Positions 48,207 through 56,979 of a stretch of 64,000 bases of DNA are shown here, one piece after another. The notes under the pieces are model-generated. The model searched no databases. It was not told where the DNA came from and saw only the letters and a list, made by a program, of their open reading frames with translations. Source of the stretch: Gulbenkiania mobilis (GTDB lineage: Bacteria > Pseudomonadota > Gammaproteobacteria > Burkholderiales > Chromobacteriaceae); assembly GCA_004346645.1 (NCBI GenBank), contig SMDA01000004.1, positions 278,255 through 342,254 of the forward strand. The letters are read 5' to 3'. Each line of letters begins with the position of its first letter. Position 1 is the first letter of the stretch. The position numbers and the translations under genes were made by a program.

Positions 48207-49172
48207 TCAGAGCGTGCCGGCCAGCTTCTTGTTGCGCATCATGCACAGCATATCGCAGGCGATGTGTGCGGCTGCCAAGGCCGTAACCTCGCTTTGGTCG
48301 TAGGCCGGGGAAACCTCGACCACGTCCATGCCCACGATGTTGAGGTCGCCCAGATTACGCACGATCTTGAGCGCCTGCGCGGTGGTCAGGCCGCCAGGCA
48401 CCGGCGTGCCGGTCCCCGGCGCGAAGGCCGGATCCAGACAGTCGATGTCGAAGGTGACGTAGACCGGATGATCGCCGATCACCGACTTGATGCGCGCCAG
48501 CGTGGCATCGGTTCCGTTCTCGTGCACCCACGGCGCATCGAGCACGTTCATGCCCATGAAGTCGTCGTTCCAGGTGCGGATGCCTACCTGTACCGAGCGG
48601 GCCGGATCGATCAGCCCCTCCTTAACCGCTTTGTAGAACATGGTGCCATGGTTGAGCGAATCCGGGCTGTCATCGGGCCAGGTGTCGCAGTGGGCATCAA
48701 AATGCAGCAGGGCCAGTGGCTGTCCGTACTTTTCGGCATGTGCGATCAGCAGCGGATAGGTGATGAAATGATCGCCGCCGAAGGTCAGCATCTTGGCGCC
48801 CGACGCCAGGATGGTGCGGGCGTGTTCGATGATGGTGGGCTTGATCGTCAGCGGGTTGTGCGCATCGAACCAGCAGTCGCCGTAATCAATGACTGCCAGG
48901 TCCTCGAACGGATCGAAGCCCCAGGGAAAGGGCTTGAGCTCGGCCAGCTGCACGCTGGCCGCGCGGATCGCCGCCGGACCGAGACGCGCGCCCGGCCGGA
49001 AGGTGGTGGCCAGGTCCAGCGGTACGCCGGAGATGACCACGTCGGTACCGGCCAGATCACGGCTGTAATTGCGGCGCATGAAGGACAGCACGCCGGCATA
49101 GGTGTTTTCGATGGAAGAACCGTACAGCGAGGTACGGCGGATGGCGCCGTCGCCCAGGATGGTATCGGACAT
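48207..49172 (-). CDS. speB: Agmatinase-like ureohydrolase
   Basis: This 321-aa ureohydrolase has the binuclear manganese motifs GGDHFITYPLL, HFDAHCDTW and TFDIDCLDPAFAPGTGTPVPGG. Agmatinase converts agmatine to putrescine and urea. Guanidinobutyrase and guanidinase share these motifs, so the substrate is likely but not certain. ATG 49172 follows AGGTAGAG. There is no arginine decarboxylase nearby. A dispersed-word copy lies after the gene (48193-48202). Confidence 0.88.
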   Translation of the reverse strand: MSDTILGDGAIRRTSLYGSSIENTYAGVLSFMRRNYSRDLAGTDVVISGVPLDLATTFRPGARLGPAAIRAASVQLAELKPFPWGFDPFEDLAVIDYGDCWFDAHNPLTIKPTIIEHARTILASGAKMLTFGGDHFITYPLLIAHAEKYGQPLALLHFDAHCDTWPDDSPDSLNHGTMFYKAVKEGLIDPARSVQVGIRTWNDDFMGMNVLDAPWVHENGTDATLARIKSVIGDHPVYVTFDIDCLDPAFAPGTGTPVPGGLTTAQALKIVRNLGDLNIVGMDVVEVSPAYDQSEVTALAAAHIACDMLCMMRNKKLAGTL

Positions 49173-49367
49173 GGAGACTCTACCTGCCGAACACGCCGGC
49201 CGACCGATACCCGGACCACGCCGGCACCGGGCAGGCGGGGACAGGGAAAAGCCGGTGCGGCCGACGATTCCCGTCCATCTTTCACAGCCGACGGGTTGAG
49301 GCTGTCGCGCCCCTTGGCGCGCAGGAAGCAGCAGTGTGCCCGGAACGTGGGGATGCTTCAAGCCGTT

Positions 49368-50129
49368 TCAAGACGTGGCCGTCCGCCTGCCCGCCCGGAG
49401 CTTCAGTGGCCAGACGAAACGGCGGCGCGTCGCCTGCCCCCATGCGGCCTCCACCGCCTCCCAGCGTGGCCGGATCGGGTCTTTGCCGGTGGCTTCGATG
49501 GCGCGCTGTGTAGCAGACCAGGTATGCAGGTACCCCCAGAGCTCCTCAAGCGTCCAGTCGGCAGTGAGCGCCCAGTCCGGCAGGGCAATGTCCTCGAAGG
49601 GCCAGTCCAGCCCGTCGTAACCGGCTTCCACCTGGGCGCGTTCGGGCGGCCACCAGGGGCCGGTGTCTTCACGGTAAATGGCTTCCAGTTCCGTATCGAG
49701 CGGGCCCTCGGTGGAAAAGTGCGGATAGCACCACACCGCGATTACACCCCCGGGACGCAGCACCCGTGTGGCCTCCTCCCAGAAGCGTGGCAGGTCGAAC
49801 CAGTGCAGCGCCTGCGCCACGGTGATGAGGTCGACGGTACCGTCGGCCAGGTGGGTATGCTCTGCCGGTTCGCAGCAGTAGCGCACCCGGGGGTGTGCAT
49901 CCGCGTGCTCCAGCTGGGCCACACTGGCGTCGGTGGCCACCACATTGTCGAAATGGCTGGCCAGCGCTACGGCAGCCTGGCCGCTGCCTGTAGCCACGTC
50001 CAGCGCCAGCGCCCGCCCCGGGGCCGCTTCGGCCAACCGGGCGAACAGGGCATCCGGGTAGCGGGGCCGGTAGCGGGCGTAGTCGGCCGCCTGTACCGAG
50101 AAGTAATCCTTGAACGATCCCTGGCTCAT
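49368..50129 (-). CDS. SAM-dependent methyltransferase (class I, Methyltransf_11 type)
   Basis: This 253-aa protein begins FKDYFSVQAADYARYRPRYPDALF and has the SAM-binding LALDVATGSGQAAVAL motif, then VVATDASVAQLEHA and the post-I region ITVAQALHWFDLPRFWEEATRVLRPGG. It resembles the trans-aconitate methyltransferase-like/BioC-like group, but the substrate is not identifiable. The start at 50129 fits the family. A dispersed-word copy (50028-50037) is read as RLAEAAPG. Confidence 0.85.
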   Translation of the reverse strand: MSQGSFKDYFSVQAADYARYRPRYPDALFARLAEAAPGRALALDVATGSGQAAVALASHFDNVVATDASVAQLEHADAHPRVRYCCEPAEHTHLADGTVDLITVAQALHWFDLPRFWEEATRVLRPGGVIAVWCYPHFSTEGPLDTELEAIYREDTGPWWPPERAQVEAGYDGLDWPFEDIALPDWALTADWTLEELWGYLHTWSATQRAIEATGKDPIRPRWEAVEAAWGQATRRRFVWPLKLRAGRRTATS

Positions 50130-50378
50130 GCTTGCGCCTCCACGGTGGATGGTCGCTACAGGGTAGACGACCCTTCCGGGTTTGGCAGCAGATCGCGGCA
50201 GGTGTTCCGTACAGGATTTTCCACCTCCGACGCCATTGAGTCTGCCGGCCGCGCCCCGGCACAAGGACGGAGCGATCGGGCGCTGTGGCCCTGCCCTCGC
50301 CTGCATGCCGGGTGCAGCAGGACGGCCTGCCGTCGCCGGACTCCACGGTGCGTCCCGCTGGCGGCGGCGGACGCAACA

Positions 50379-50406
50379 ACGCCCGCCGGCGGCGCCGGAC
50401 GGGCGT
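50379..50406 (-). terminator. Terminator-like hairpin after phoX
   Basis: ACGCCCGCCGGC at 50379-50390 pairs with GCCGG-A-CGGGCGT (50394-50406) with one bulged base, giving a very GC-rich stem about 20 bases past the phoX stop. It is followed on the minus strand by a short TTGTTGCG tail, so termination efficiency is uncertain. Confidence 0.6.
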
Positions 50407-50427
50407 CAAAAAGGCGGGGCAGCTGGC

Positions 50428-52395
50428 TCAGCTGCCGATCACGCCGCCGTCGAGCTTGTGGATGACCACGGTGCCCGAGCGCGGGCGACCGGCAGCCGGG
50501 CCATCCGGCCAGCGCGAGATTGCTGTCGGCTTGGACGGATCGGAGCGCTCATCGGACGGTTCACCCGGATGCTGGATGTTGATGAACATGGTCCTGTTGT
50601 CGGGAGTGAAGGCGATGCCGGTGATCTCGCAGCCGTTCGGGCCGGTAAGGAAGCGGCGGAACTCGCCGGTTTCGGGGATCACCGCCAGCATCTGGTTGTT
50701 GCCCATGCCTTTGTATTCCTTCATGTTCACCGTCGAGGTGGACACGTCGGTCTGCACCCAGAGCACGCCGTTGTTGTCGAACTTGAGCCCGTCCTGGCTA
50801 CCAAAGGCGTCGCCCTTGATGTTGCCCTTGTGCTCGGCCTTTTCGGCATCGGGGCGGCCGGCCAGGACGAAAATGTCCCACTTGAAGCCGCTGGCTGCCG
50901 GGTCTGCGCCGTTTTCGTTCCAGCGGATGATGTGGCCGAACAGGTTATTGGGGCGCGGGTTGGCGGCGTCCGGGCCGGGCTTGCCTTCCTTGCCGCGCTC
51001 GGAGTTGTTGGTGAGGGTGCAGTACACCTCGCCCGGCTTGTGCGGATGCACCGCAATCCACTCGGGGCGGTCCATCTTGGTGGCGCCCAGCACATCAGCG
51101 GCCAGGCGTGCCTTGATGACCACGTCGCCCTGATCGGCAAAGCCCTTGTCGGCGGTCAGGCCGTTCTGGCCGTGCACCAGCGGCAGCCAGCGCCCGCTGC
51201 CGTCCGCATCGAAGCGGGCCACATACAGCGTGCCTTCGTCCAGCAGGCTCATATTGGCCTTGCGGTTCTTGGGGTTGTAAGTGTTCTTGGACACGAACTT
51301 GTAGATGTACTCGAACCGCTGGTCATCACCCATGTAGACCACGGCATGGCCCGACGGTGCGATGGTGACGGTAGCGCCCTCGTGCTTGAAACGGCCCAGT
51401 GCGGTGCGCTTTGCCGGCTTGGACTTGGGATCGAAGGGGTCGATCTCCACCACCCAGCCAAAGCGGTTGGCTTCGTTGGGGTTGAGCTGCAGGTCGAAAC
51501 GGAAGTCCTCCCAGGCCCACTTGTAGCCGGCATCCTTGGCCGAAATGCCGTAGCGCTTCTCCAGGTCGGAGAGCGCGCCCGAGTCATTGATGAACACCCC
51601 ATCCCAGTTTTCCTCACAGGTGAGGTAGGTTCCCCAGGGCGTCTGACCGTTGGCACAGTTCTGCAGCGTGCCCAGCACTTCCACACCCTGCGGGTCGGCC
51701 TCGGTCTTCATCAGCGCATGACCACGGGCCGGACCTTGGATAGCAATGGGGGTGTTGGCATGGATGCGTCGGGCGTATTTCGACGGCCGCACCACACGCC
51801 AACCTCCTTTGCCGGTAGCCTCCACCTCGATCACCGACACGCCCACGGCAGCCTGGGCCTTCTTCACCTTATCGGCGTTCCAGTTGTTCATCCCCCCCAC
51901 ATGCAGCAGGCCGTCGTCGGTGTATTCATGGTTGACCGCCAGCAGGCCGTGCTTGGAGCCGGTGGCGCCCAGGGGCAGGGGGAAGTAGGCCATCCCGTCA
52001 TGGTGCATACCGGCCTGAACGGCCTGCTCGTCGGCTGTATTGGAGGCATCCTGGCGGAAGGCCGGCATGCGGCCCGGGATGCCTACCGGGTCGCCCCAGG
52101 CATACAGCACCTCGGCCACATAGCCTTCGGGCACGATCACGCGGTCTTCGGTGGAGAAGCCCACCGGCTTGAAGCCCAGCACCGGCATCTTGCGGTTGAA
52201 AGGCACGCTGGCAGCTTCGGCCAAGGTGGCGAAGGTGCCGGAGAAGGCACCGGCCAGCGCCGCGGCCGAGCTGCCCTTGAGCAGGGTACGGCGCGAGAAG
52301 CGGGCATCGAGCACATCGGACAGGGCGGGGTTGGCGGACGGGTTGGTCACCTCCTCAACCCCGTGGTGTTTGAACAGCTGGCTCTTCTGACTCAT
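50428..52395 (-). CDS. phoX: PhoX-family alkaline phosphatase (Tat-exported)
   Basis: This 655-aa protein has a twin-arginine signal (SRRTLLKGSSAAALAGAFSG) and the DUF839/PhoX body: LLAVNHEYTDDGLLH, GTYLTCEENWDG, FGWVVEIDPFDP, the GRFKHEGATV and YMGDDQRFEYIYKFV motifs, and DGLKFDNNGVLWVQTDV. PhoX enzymes release phosphate from organic esters in the periplasm with calcium and iron cofactors. ATG 52395 follows GGAGAA. A four-unit Pho box lies 60-100 bases upstream, indicating PhoB control. Two core matches of the dispersed word are at 51536 and 52216. Confidence 0.93.
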   Translation of the reverse strand: MSQKSQLFKHHGVEEVTNPSANPALSDVLDARFSRRTLLKGSSAAALAGAFSGTFATLAEAASVPFNRKMPVLGFKPVGFSTEDRVIVPEGYVAEVLYAWGDPVGIPGRMPAFRQDASNTADEQAVQAGMHHDGMAYFPLPLGATGSKHGLLAVNHEYTDDGLLHVGGMNNWNADKVKKAQAAVGVSVIEVEATGKGGWRVVRPSKYARRIHANTPIAIQGPARGHALMKTEADPQGVEVLGTLQNCANGQTPWGTYLTCEENWDGVFINDSGALSDLEKRYGISAKDAGYKWAWEDFRFDLQLNPNEANRFGWVVEIDPFDPKSKPAKRTALGRFKHEGATVTIAPSGHAVVYMGDDQRFEYIYKFVSKNTYNPKNRKANMSLLDEGTLYVARFDADGSGRWLPLVHGQNGLTADKGFADQGDVVIKARLAADVLGATKMDRPEWIAVHPHKPGEVYCTLTNNSERGKEGKPGPDAANPRPNNLFGHIIRWNENGADPAASGFKWDIFVLAGRPDAEKAEHKGNIKGDAFGSQDGLKFDNNGVLWVQTDVSTSTVNMKEYKGMGNNQMLAVIPETGEFRRFLTGPNGCEITGIAFTPDNRTMFINIQHPGEPSDERSDPSKPTAISRWPDGPAAGRPRSGTVVIHKLDGGVIGS

Positions 52396-52451
52396 GGTTT
52401 CTCCGGCAAGCGAGTGTGGTTTTGAAAACCCGCAAACCATAAGGCAGCAAG

Positions 52452-52491
52452 ATGACAGACAGATCAAAGCGAAATGACCGTTGTATGACAG
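52452..52491 (-). promoter_or_regulatory. Tandem Pho box upstream of phoX
   Basis: On the minus strand, 7-mers close to the PhoB half-site CTGTCAT recur at exact 11-bp steps: CTGTCAT (52485-52491), CGGTCAT (52474-52480), CTTTGAT (52463-52469, degenerate) and CTGTCAT (52452-52458). PhoB dimers bind direct repeats with this period, so this can hold two dimers. The downstream unit probably serves as the -35 region, as in PhoB-activated promoters. Confidence 0.82.
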
Positions 52492-52512
52492 GTCATCGAG
52501 AAGGAAGGACAA

Positions 52513-52532
52513 GGGCCGCCTGAGAGCGGCCC
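52513..52532 (-). terminator. Terminator-like hairpin after the SPOR gene
   Basis: GGGCCGC (52513-52519) pairs with GCGGCCC (52526-52532) around a 6-base loop, about 30 bases past the SPOR gene stop, followed on the minus strand by TTGTCCTTCCTTCTC. It separates this operon from the phoX promoter. Confidence 0.6.
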
Positions 52533-52561
52533 TGCGGGGGAAGTGACGGGTTGCCCGGATA

Positions 52562-53374
52562 TCAGCGGCAGGGGTTCACGTCCAGTGCGATGCCGGGCGT
52601 CAGACGCTTTTGCAGCGCGTTCAGCCGCGCCAGCTGCGCCGGTTCCAGCGCCCGGAACACCAGCGTGGACGCCTGCACCGTCTGGCTGCGCTGCTCCACC
52701 GCCACCTTGGCAAAGCCGGCGGCGCGGATGCGGGCAGCCAGCGCGCGGGCCGCATCCTCCCGGCCAAACAGGCCCAGCGACAGATGCCCGCGGAAGGCAC
52801 CGTCATTCTGGACGATGTAGTTGTCGAAGCCCTTCTCCCTGAGTTCGGACGACAGGGTCTGGGTTTCGGCCTGGGTGGCCAGAGGCGGGTGATGCACCCA
52901 GAACCTGCCGCTACCCTTCTGGGCTTCGGTGGTACGGGTGTCGAGCTGTGCGGCCTTGAGCCCCAGTGTGCCCAGTCCGCCCTGCACGCGGGTCAGCAGC
53001 CGGCTGTCGAGCGGGCCCCACTGGGCACAGCTGAGCACGACCGCAGGGTTGGCCGAAGCGAGGGGTGGTTCGGCAGGGGCCGTCTTGGCAGGGGCCGCCG
53101 TTGCGCGCTCGGACGCGGGCGCAGAGGTAGGGCTTGTGGCTGCCGGCAGCGAGGTGGCGGGAGCGCTGGCGACGTCTCCGGCAGGCGCGGAGGCAGCCGC
53201 CAGTACCGGCGCGTCGGTCGCCTGCTCTGCCGCCCAACGGCCTGCGGGGACCAGCACCAGCTCGTCGGGGCTGACTTCTTGCGCCCGGATATCGACGGGC
53301 GGGTGCTCCGACAGGGTCGCATAGAATCCGACCAGGAGATTGAGCACCACGACCAGTCCGAATAACCACTTCAT
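52562..53374 (-). CDS. SPOR-domain membrane protein
   Basis: This 270-aa protein has an N-terminal membrane anchor (KWLFGLVVVLNLLVGFYATL), an Ala/Pro/Thr-rich periplasmic linker (about 60-120) and a C-terminal SPOR-like region (SRLLTRVQGGLGTLGL...GRFWVHHPPL ... FDNYIVQNDGAFRGHLSLGLFGREDAARALAARIRAAGF). SPOR domains bind denuded peptidoglycan at division sites. It overlaps coaX by 4 bases, an arrangement seen in other betaproteobacteria. A dispersed-word copy (53048-53057) encodes SANP at the end of the linker. Confidence 0.87.
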   Translation of the reverse strand: MKWLFGLVVVLNLLVGFYATLSEHPPVDIRAQEVSPDELVLVPAGRWAAEQATDAPVLAAASAPAGDVASAPATSLPAATSPTSAPASERATAAPAKTAPAEPPLASANPAVVLSCAQWGPLDSRLLTRVQGGLGTLGLKAAQLDTRTTEAQKGSGRFWVHHPPLATQAETQTLSSELREKGFDNYIVQNDGAFRGHLSLGLFGREDAARALAARIRAAGFAKVAVEQRSQTVQASTLVFRALEPAQLARLNALQKRLTPGIALDVNPCR

Positions 53375-54087
53375 GAAGCGTCTGCCACGTTGAGTAAACC
53401 CAGAAGCACCAGATTATCCACGATCCGGCAGGGCTTTTCGAGGCTGGGGGCCAGCCGGGTCGCGTCGCCCCCGGTGACCAGCACCGGCGCGGGCGCACGT
53501 CCCGTGTGCCGGGCCAGGCGCAGCCGCAGCCGCTCGACGGCACCAGCCATCGCATCGCTCACCCCGCTGGCGATGGCGTCCTCCGTGCCCTGCGGAAAGG
53601 GCACCGGCTGTCCGGCAGGCCGGTCCAGCTGGGCGGTGTTCCGCGCCAGGCTCTGCAGCATCAGGCGATAGCCCGGCAGGATCAGCCCCCCCAGGTAATC
53701 CCCCTCAGCGGTCAGCGCTTCCACCGTGAGGGCCGTACCAGCCGAGGCCACGATGACATCGCCCGATTCCAGATGCCGGGCCGCCACCACGGCCAGCCAG
53801 CGGTCCGCGCCCTGTTCGGCAGGGTTGAGGTAATGGTTGACGATACCGCAGCCGGACGCGGCCGCGCGCACCCAGCGGACAGGCACCGTCAGGAAGGCTT
53901 CCAGCGCTGCCTGTACTTCCGGTCCGGCCACGCTGGCGCCCCAGGCCTCGCGAATCGGGTACGGCCGCCAGGCTTCGGCCAGGCTGAACAGGGTGTCGTG
54001 TGCCACCGCGCCTTCGGCCACCAGCCCGTGCGTGGCGTACAGCGCCCATTTCACCCGGCTGTTGCCGGCGTCGATCAGCAGTCTCAT
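53371..54087 (-). CDS. coaX: Type III pantothenate kinase
   Basis: This 238-aa protein begins LLIDAGNSRVKWAL (ASKHA phosphate-binding DxGN motif) and contains GADRWLAVVAARH and VASAGTALTVEAL plus GGLILPGYRLMLQSL, all CoaX motifs. It phosphorylates pantothenate in the first step of CoA synthesis. It overlaps birA and the SPOR gene by 4 bases each; the birA-coaX pairing is common. Confidence 0.95.
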   Translation of the reverse strand: MRLLIDAGNSRVKWALYATHGLVAEGAVAHDTLFSLAEAWRPYPIREAWGASVAGPEVQAALEAFLTVPVRWVRAAASGCGIVNHYLNPAEQGADRWLAVVAARHLESGDVIVASAGTALTVEALTAEGDYLGGLILPGYRLMLQSLARNTAQLDRPAGQPVPFPQGTEDAIASGVSDAMAGAVERLRLRLARHTGRAPAPVLVTGGDATRLAPSLEKPCRIVDNLVLLGLLNVADAS

Positions 54088-55097
54088 GTACGGCGTCTTC
54101 TGAGGCTGACTTCGCCCACATGGAAGGTGCGCAGCCCTTCGGGGGTTTCCACGAGCAGCGCCCCGTTGTCGTCCACCCCCCGCGCGATACCCTCCACCGG
54201 CTGGCCGTGGCTGAAGCTCACTCGCACCGGCTCGCCCACGAAGGCGGCATGGGCAGTCCACTCCTCACGGAAGGCGGCAAAGCCTTCGCGATTGAAGGTA
54301 GTGAGCACATCGTGTAACGCGTTGAGCACTGCAGCCAGCAACTGGTTACGTCCAAGCGGATGGCCGGCCGCGGCGAGATTGGCCACCGGCTGGTCGATCG
54401 GACCGGGGTCGGCCACGTTCAGCCCGATGCCGATGACCACGGTGGCCGGGCCGAGCGCATCCCCTGAAAGCTCGATCAGAATGCCGGCGAGCTTGGCCCC
54501 ATCGATCAGCAGATCGTTGGGCCATTTGAGGGCTACCGGTACGCCCAGCGCGGTCAGCGCCCGCACCAGCGCCACGCCTACCGCCAGCGACAAACCAGGC
54601 AGGCCGGCAATGCCGCGCTCGAACCGCCACAGGAGCGAGAAGGTCAACCCGCTACCCAGCCGCGCCTGCCAGCGGCGCCCCAGCCGGCCTCGGCCCGCGC
54701 TCTGCCGCTCGGCGGCCAGGACCAGGCCGTGCGGCGCTCCGGCACTTGCGCGGATGGTGAGCTGGGTATTGGTGGAGTCGGTCTCGTCGACCAGCGCCAG
54801 TGTCCAAGTATCGGCCGCTGCTTCGGCCAACCCCTGCCGGACAGCGGCCATGTCCAGCCACTCGAAGGGTTGCGCCAGCTTGTAGCCTTGTCCCCGTACG
54901 CTGTAGACCTGCAGGCCGAACACGTTCTCGATGGTATGCACTGCCTGCCACACCAAGGTGCGCGAGCAACCCAGGCTGCCGGCGATCGCCTCGCCGGAAT
55001 GAAACCGTCCATCCGACAGGGCGCGCAGCACCGCAAAGGCGTGGGCAAGCGGGCGACTGTCGGGCGGAAGGCCGGCGTGGGCGGCCGGGCCCGTCAC
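54084..55097 (-). CDS. birA: Biotin--protein ligase / biotin operon repressor
   Basis: This 337-aa protein has an N-terminal winged helix (LRALSDGRFHSGEAIAGSLGCSRTLVWQAVHTI), the ligase core with DSTNT, QSAGRGRLGR and LKWPNDLLIDGAKLAGILIE, and the C-terminal SH3-like domain. It biotinylates acetyl-CoA carboxylase, and with its HTH domain may repress biotin genes, which are not in this window. It overlaps rfaE2 and coaX by 4 bases each. A dispersed-word copy (54822-54831) lies between the HTH and ligase domains. Confidence 0.96.
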   Translation of the reverse strand: MTGPAAHAGLPPDSRPLAHAFAVLRALSDGRFHSGEAIAGSLGCSRTLVWQAVHTIENVFGLQVYSVRGQGYKLAQPFEWLDMAAVRQGLAEAAADTWTLALVDETDSTNTQLTIRASAGAPHGLVLAAERQSAGRGRLGRRWQARLGSGLTFSLLWRFERGIAGLPGLSLAVGVALVRALTALGVPVALKWPNDLLIDGAKLAGILIELSGDALGPATVVIGIGLNVADPGPIDQPVANLAAAGHPLGRNQLLAAVLNALHDVLTTFNREGFAAFREEWTAHAAFVGEPVRVSFSHGQPVEGIARGVDDNGALLVETPEGLRTFHVGEVSLRRRRT

Positions 55098-55594
55098 ACT
55101 CCGGCTCCGGAAGCGCGGATCTTCCTGAGAGTGGCGGTGGTAGAGGTATCGAACTGGAAGGGGATCGAATGCACCTGCCCGCCCCGCGCCAGGGTCTCGG
55201 CGCTGCCGACGATGCGGTCGATCGGCCAGTCGCCCCCCTTGACCAGCACCTCCGGCCGGATGATTTCGATCAGTCCGGCCGGCGTATCTTCGTCGAACCA
55301 GGTGACCAGCGCCACGCTCTGCAGCGCGGCGATCACGGCGGCCCGGTTTTCCAGCGGGTTTACGGGGCGATCCTCTCCTTTGCCCAGCCGGCGTACCGAG
55401 GCATCGGTGTTGAGGGCCACGATCAGGCTGGCCCCCAGCGCGGCGGCCTGTGCCAAGTAGGTGACATGGCCCCGGTGCAGGATGTCGAAACAGCCGTTGG
55501 TGAACACCAGCGGCCGCGGCAGGGAGAGGATGCGTTCGGCCAACCCTTCAGGCGGGCAGATCTTGCTTTCAAACGGCGGGTTTGGGTACTGCAT
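55094..55594 (-). CDS. rfaE2: D-glycero-beta-D-manno-heptose 1-phosphate adenylyltransferase
   Basis: This 166-aa protein corresponds to the C-terminal half of HldE as a stand-alone enzyme: VFTNGCFDILHRGHVTYLAQA (nucleotidyltransferase HxGH), LIVALNTDASVRRLGKG and PEVLVKGGDWPIDRIVGSAE. It makes ADP-heptose for the lipopolysaccharide inner core. It overlaps the desaturase-like gene by 26 bases and birA by 4. A dispersed-word copy is at 55535-55544. Confidence 0.95.
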   Translation of the reverse strand: MQYPNPPFESKICPPEGLAERILSLPRPLVFTNGCFDILHRGHVTYLAQAAALGASLIVALNTDASVRRLGKGEDRPVNPLENRAAVIAALQSVALVTWFDEDTPAGLIEIIRPEVLVKGGDWPIDRIVGSAETLARGGQVHSIPFQFDTSTTATLRKIRASGAGV

Positions 55595-56432
55595 GCGTTT
55601 CCTTGAGACTGGCTGCCACTTCCTTGCGGTAGCGGTTCAGCGCCTGGATCGTCTCGATCGGGCGCTCGAACAGGTTGGACAGGTTACGCAGGATACCACC
55701 CACCACCCGTGCCTCCCAAGGCTCGTCAAATTGGATCTGCCGGGTCAGCCAGTCCTCCAGCCACTCGGGGTCGGGCAGACGGCTCTGCACGGTGTCGTTC
55801 GGGAACAGGGCCTCGTTCACGTGCAGGTTGGTCGGATGCAGCGGCTTGCCCGAGCGGGCGCTGGACGCCATGAGCAGGCCGATCTTGGCAAAGGCGGCGC
55901 GGGCCTCATTGCCGAAGCGCTCGATCGCCTTCTTCATGTACTTGAGGTAGGCCCCACCATGACGGGCTTCGTCCTGGCTCAGGTGCTTGTAGATGGCCTT
56001 GATCACCGGCTCGGTGTGCCATTCGCTGGCACAGCGGTACCACTGGGTCAGCCGCACTTCGCCACAGAAATGCAGCATCAGGGTTTCGAGCGGCGGTGCC
56101 GGATCAAACTCGAAGCGCACCGCGTGCAGTTCCTCTTCGGTCGGGCATAGCTCCGGGCAGAAGCGCCGCAGGTACTCCATCAGCACCAGCGCGTGCTTCT
56201 GCTCTTCATAGAACCAGATGGACATGAAGGCGGAAAAATCAGAGTCGTGCTGGTTGTCGCGCAGGAACATCTCGGTGGCTGGCAGCGCCGACCATTCTGT
56301 GATCGCATTCATCTTGATCGTGTGCGCCTGCTCGTCGGTCAGACGGCTACCGTCAAAGTCGGCCCACGGAATGTCGTCGGCCATGTTCCAGCGGGCCTTT
56401 TCAAGTTGGCCGAACAGTTCGGGGTACAGCAT
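55569..56432 (-). CDS. Ferritin-like di-iron protein resembling acyl-ACP desaturase
   Basis: This 287-aa protein has two di-iron half-motifs, FYEEQKHALVLMEYL and SQDEARHGGAYLKYM, matching the EENRH and DEKRH motifs of acyl-ACP desaturases, in an all-helical protein. It may desaturate fatty acyl chains or be another ferritin-like oxygenase. The start at 56432 was chosen because the sequence MLYPELFGQLEKARW is preceded by the GAGCGACCC leader. It is the first gene of the overlapping five-gene set. A dispersed-word copy (56405-56414) lies within its first codons. Confidence 0.8.
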   Translation of the reverse strand: MLYPELFGQLEKARWNMADDIPWADFDGSRLTDEQAHTIKMNAITEWSALPATEMFLRDNQHDSDFSAFMSIWFYEEQKHALVLMEYLRRFCPELCPTEEELHAVRFEFDPAPPLETLMLHFCGEVRLTQWYRCASEWHTEPVIKAIYKHLSQDEARHGGAYLKYMKKAIERFGNEARAAFAKIGLLMASSARSGKPLHPTNLHVNEALFPNDTVQSRLPDPEWLEDWLTRQIQFDEPWEARVVGGILRNLSNLFERPIETIQALNRYRKEVAASLKETHAVPKPAV

Positions 56433-56516
56433 GGGTCGCTCCTGGTGGGGGTAAGGCAGCCCGGATTGTAGGACAATCCGAGTCGTGCCGTCATGCCGTC
56501 ACGCCATGGGTGCGCC

Positions 56517-56966
56517 TCAGCGGTTCCAGCAGTCGTCAGCCACCACGGTAACACCGCTTGCAGCGGAAGAAGCCCCGCGCGTGCCCTGATGGTCCAGCGT
56601 CAGGATGCGGCAGTAGTTGCGGCTGAACGCGCTGGTGAAACGGCTGGTGGCAGACGCGGTGATGGTGTACGAAAAGCTGGACGGCGTCACATAGCTCACG
56701 TCGAACATCGCATTGCTGCTGTCGGGCGTGCTGCAGGGCGCGGAAGCGTTGCAGGCAGCACCGCTGAAGCTGCCGGTGTTGCTGTAGCGCTGCTCCAGCT
56801 CCTGTGCCAGGCTCATCATACGGCTCTTCGCCTCGGCGATCCGGCCTCGTGCCACGTAATCGGTGTACGAAGGGTAGGCGATCGCGGCAAGAATCGACAC
56901 GATCACCACCGTGATCATCACTTCGATCAGGGTAAAGCCGGTTTGGTTCTGGTTTTTTTTCGTCAT
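56517..56966 (-). CDS. Type IV (minor) pilin, PilE/ComP-like
   Basis: This 149-aa prepilin has leader [10 protein letters not shown], cleavage before [16 protein letters not shown] (Glu5 present), [21 protein letters not shown] and a C-terminal disulfide region ([14 protein letters not shown]...DDCWNR). The size and shape match PilE-type minor pilins that end fimT-pilVWX-pilY1 operons and also the DNA-uptake pilin ComP of Neisseria. Which role applies cannot be settled from sequence. It is 13 bases downstream of pilY1. Confidence 0.9.
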   Translation of the reverse strand: MTKKNQNQTGFTLIEVMITVVIVSILAAIAYPSYTDYVARGRIAEAKSRMMSLAQELEQRYSNTGSFSGAACNASAPCSTPDSSNAMFDVSYVTPSSFSYTITASATSRFTSAFSRNYCRILTLDHQGTRGASSAASGVTVVADDCWNR

Positions 56967-56979
56967 CGGCAGCTTTCGG

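Noticed and set aside
56462..56480. CGGATTGT/ACAATCCG hairpin between the terminal pilin gene and the desaturase-like gene
   Set aside because: It is a good 8-bp stem but has no T run on either side, so a terminator call is not supported; the end of the pilin operon stays undefined.
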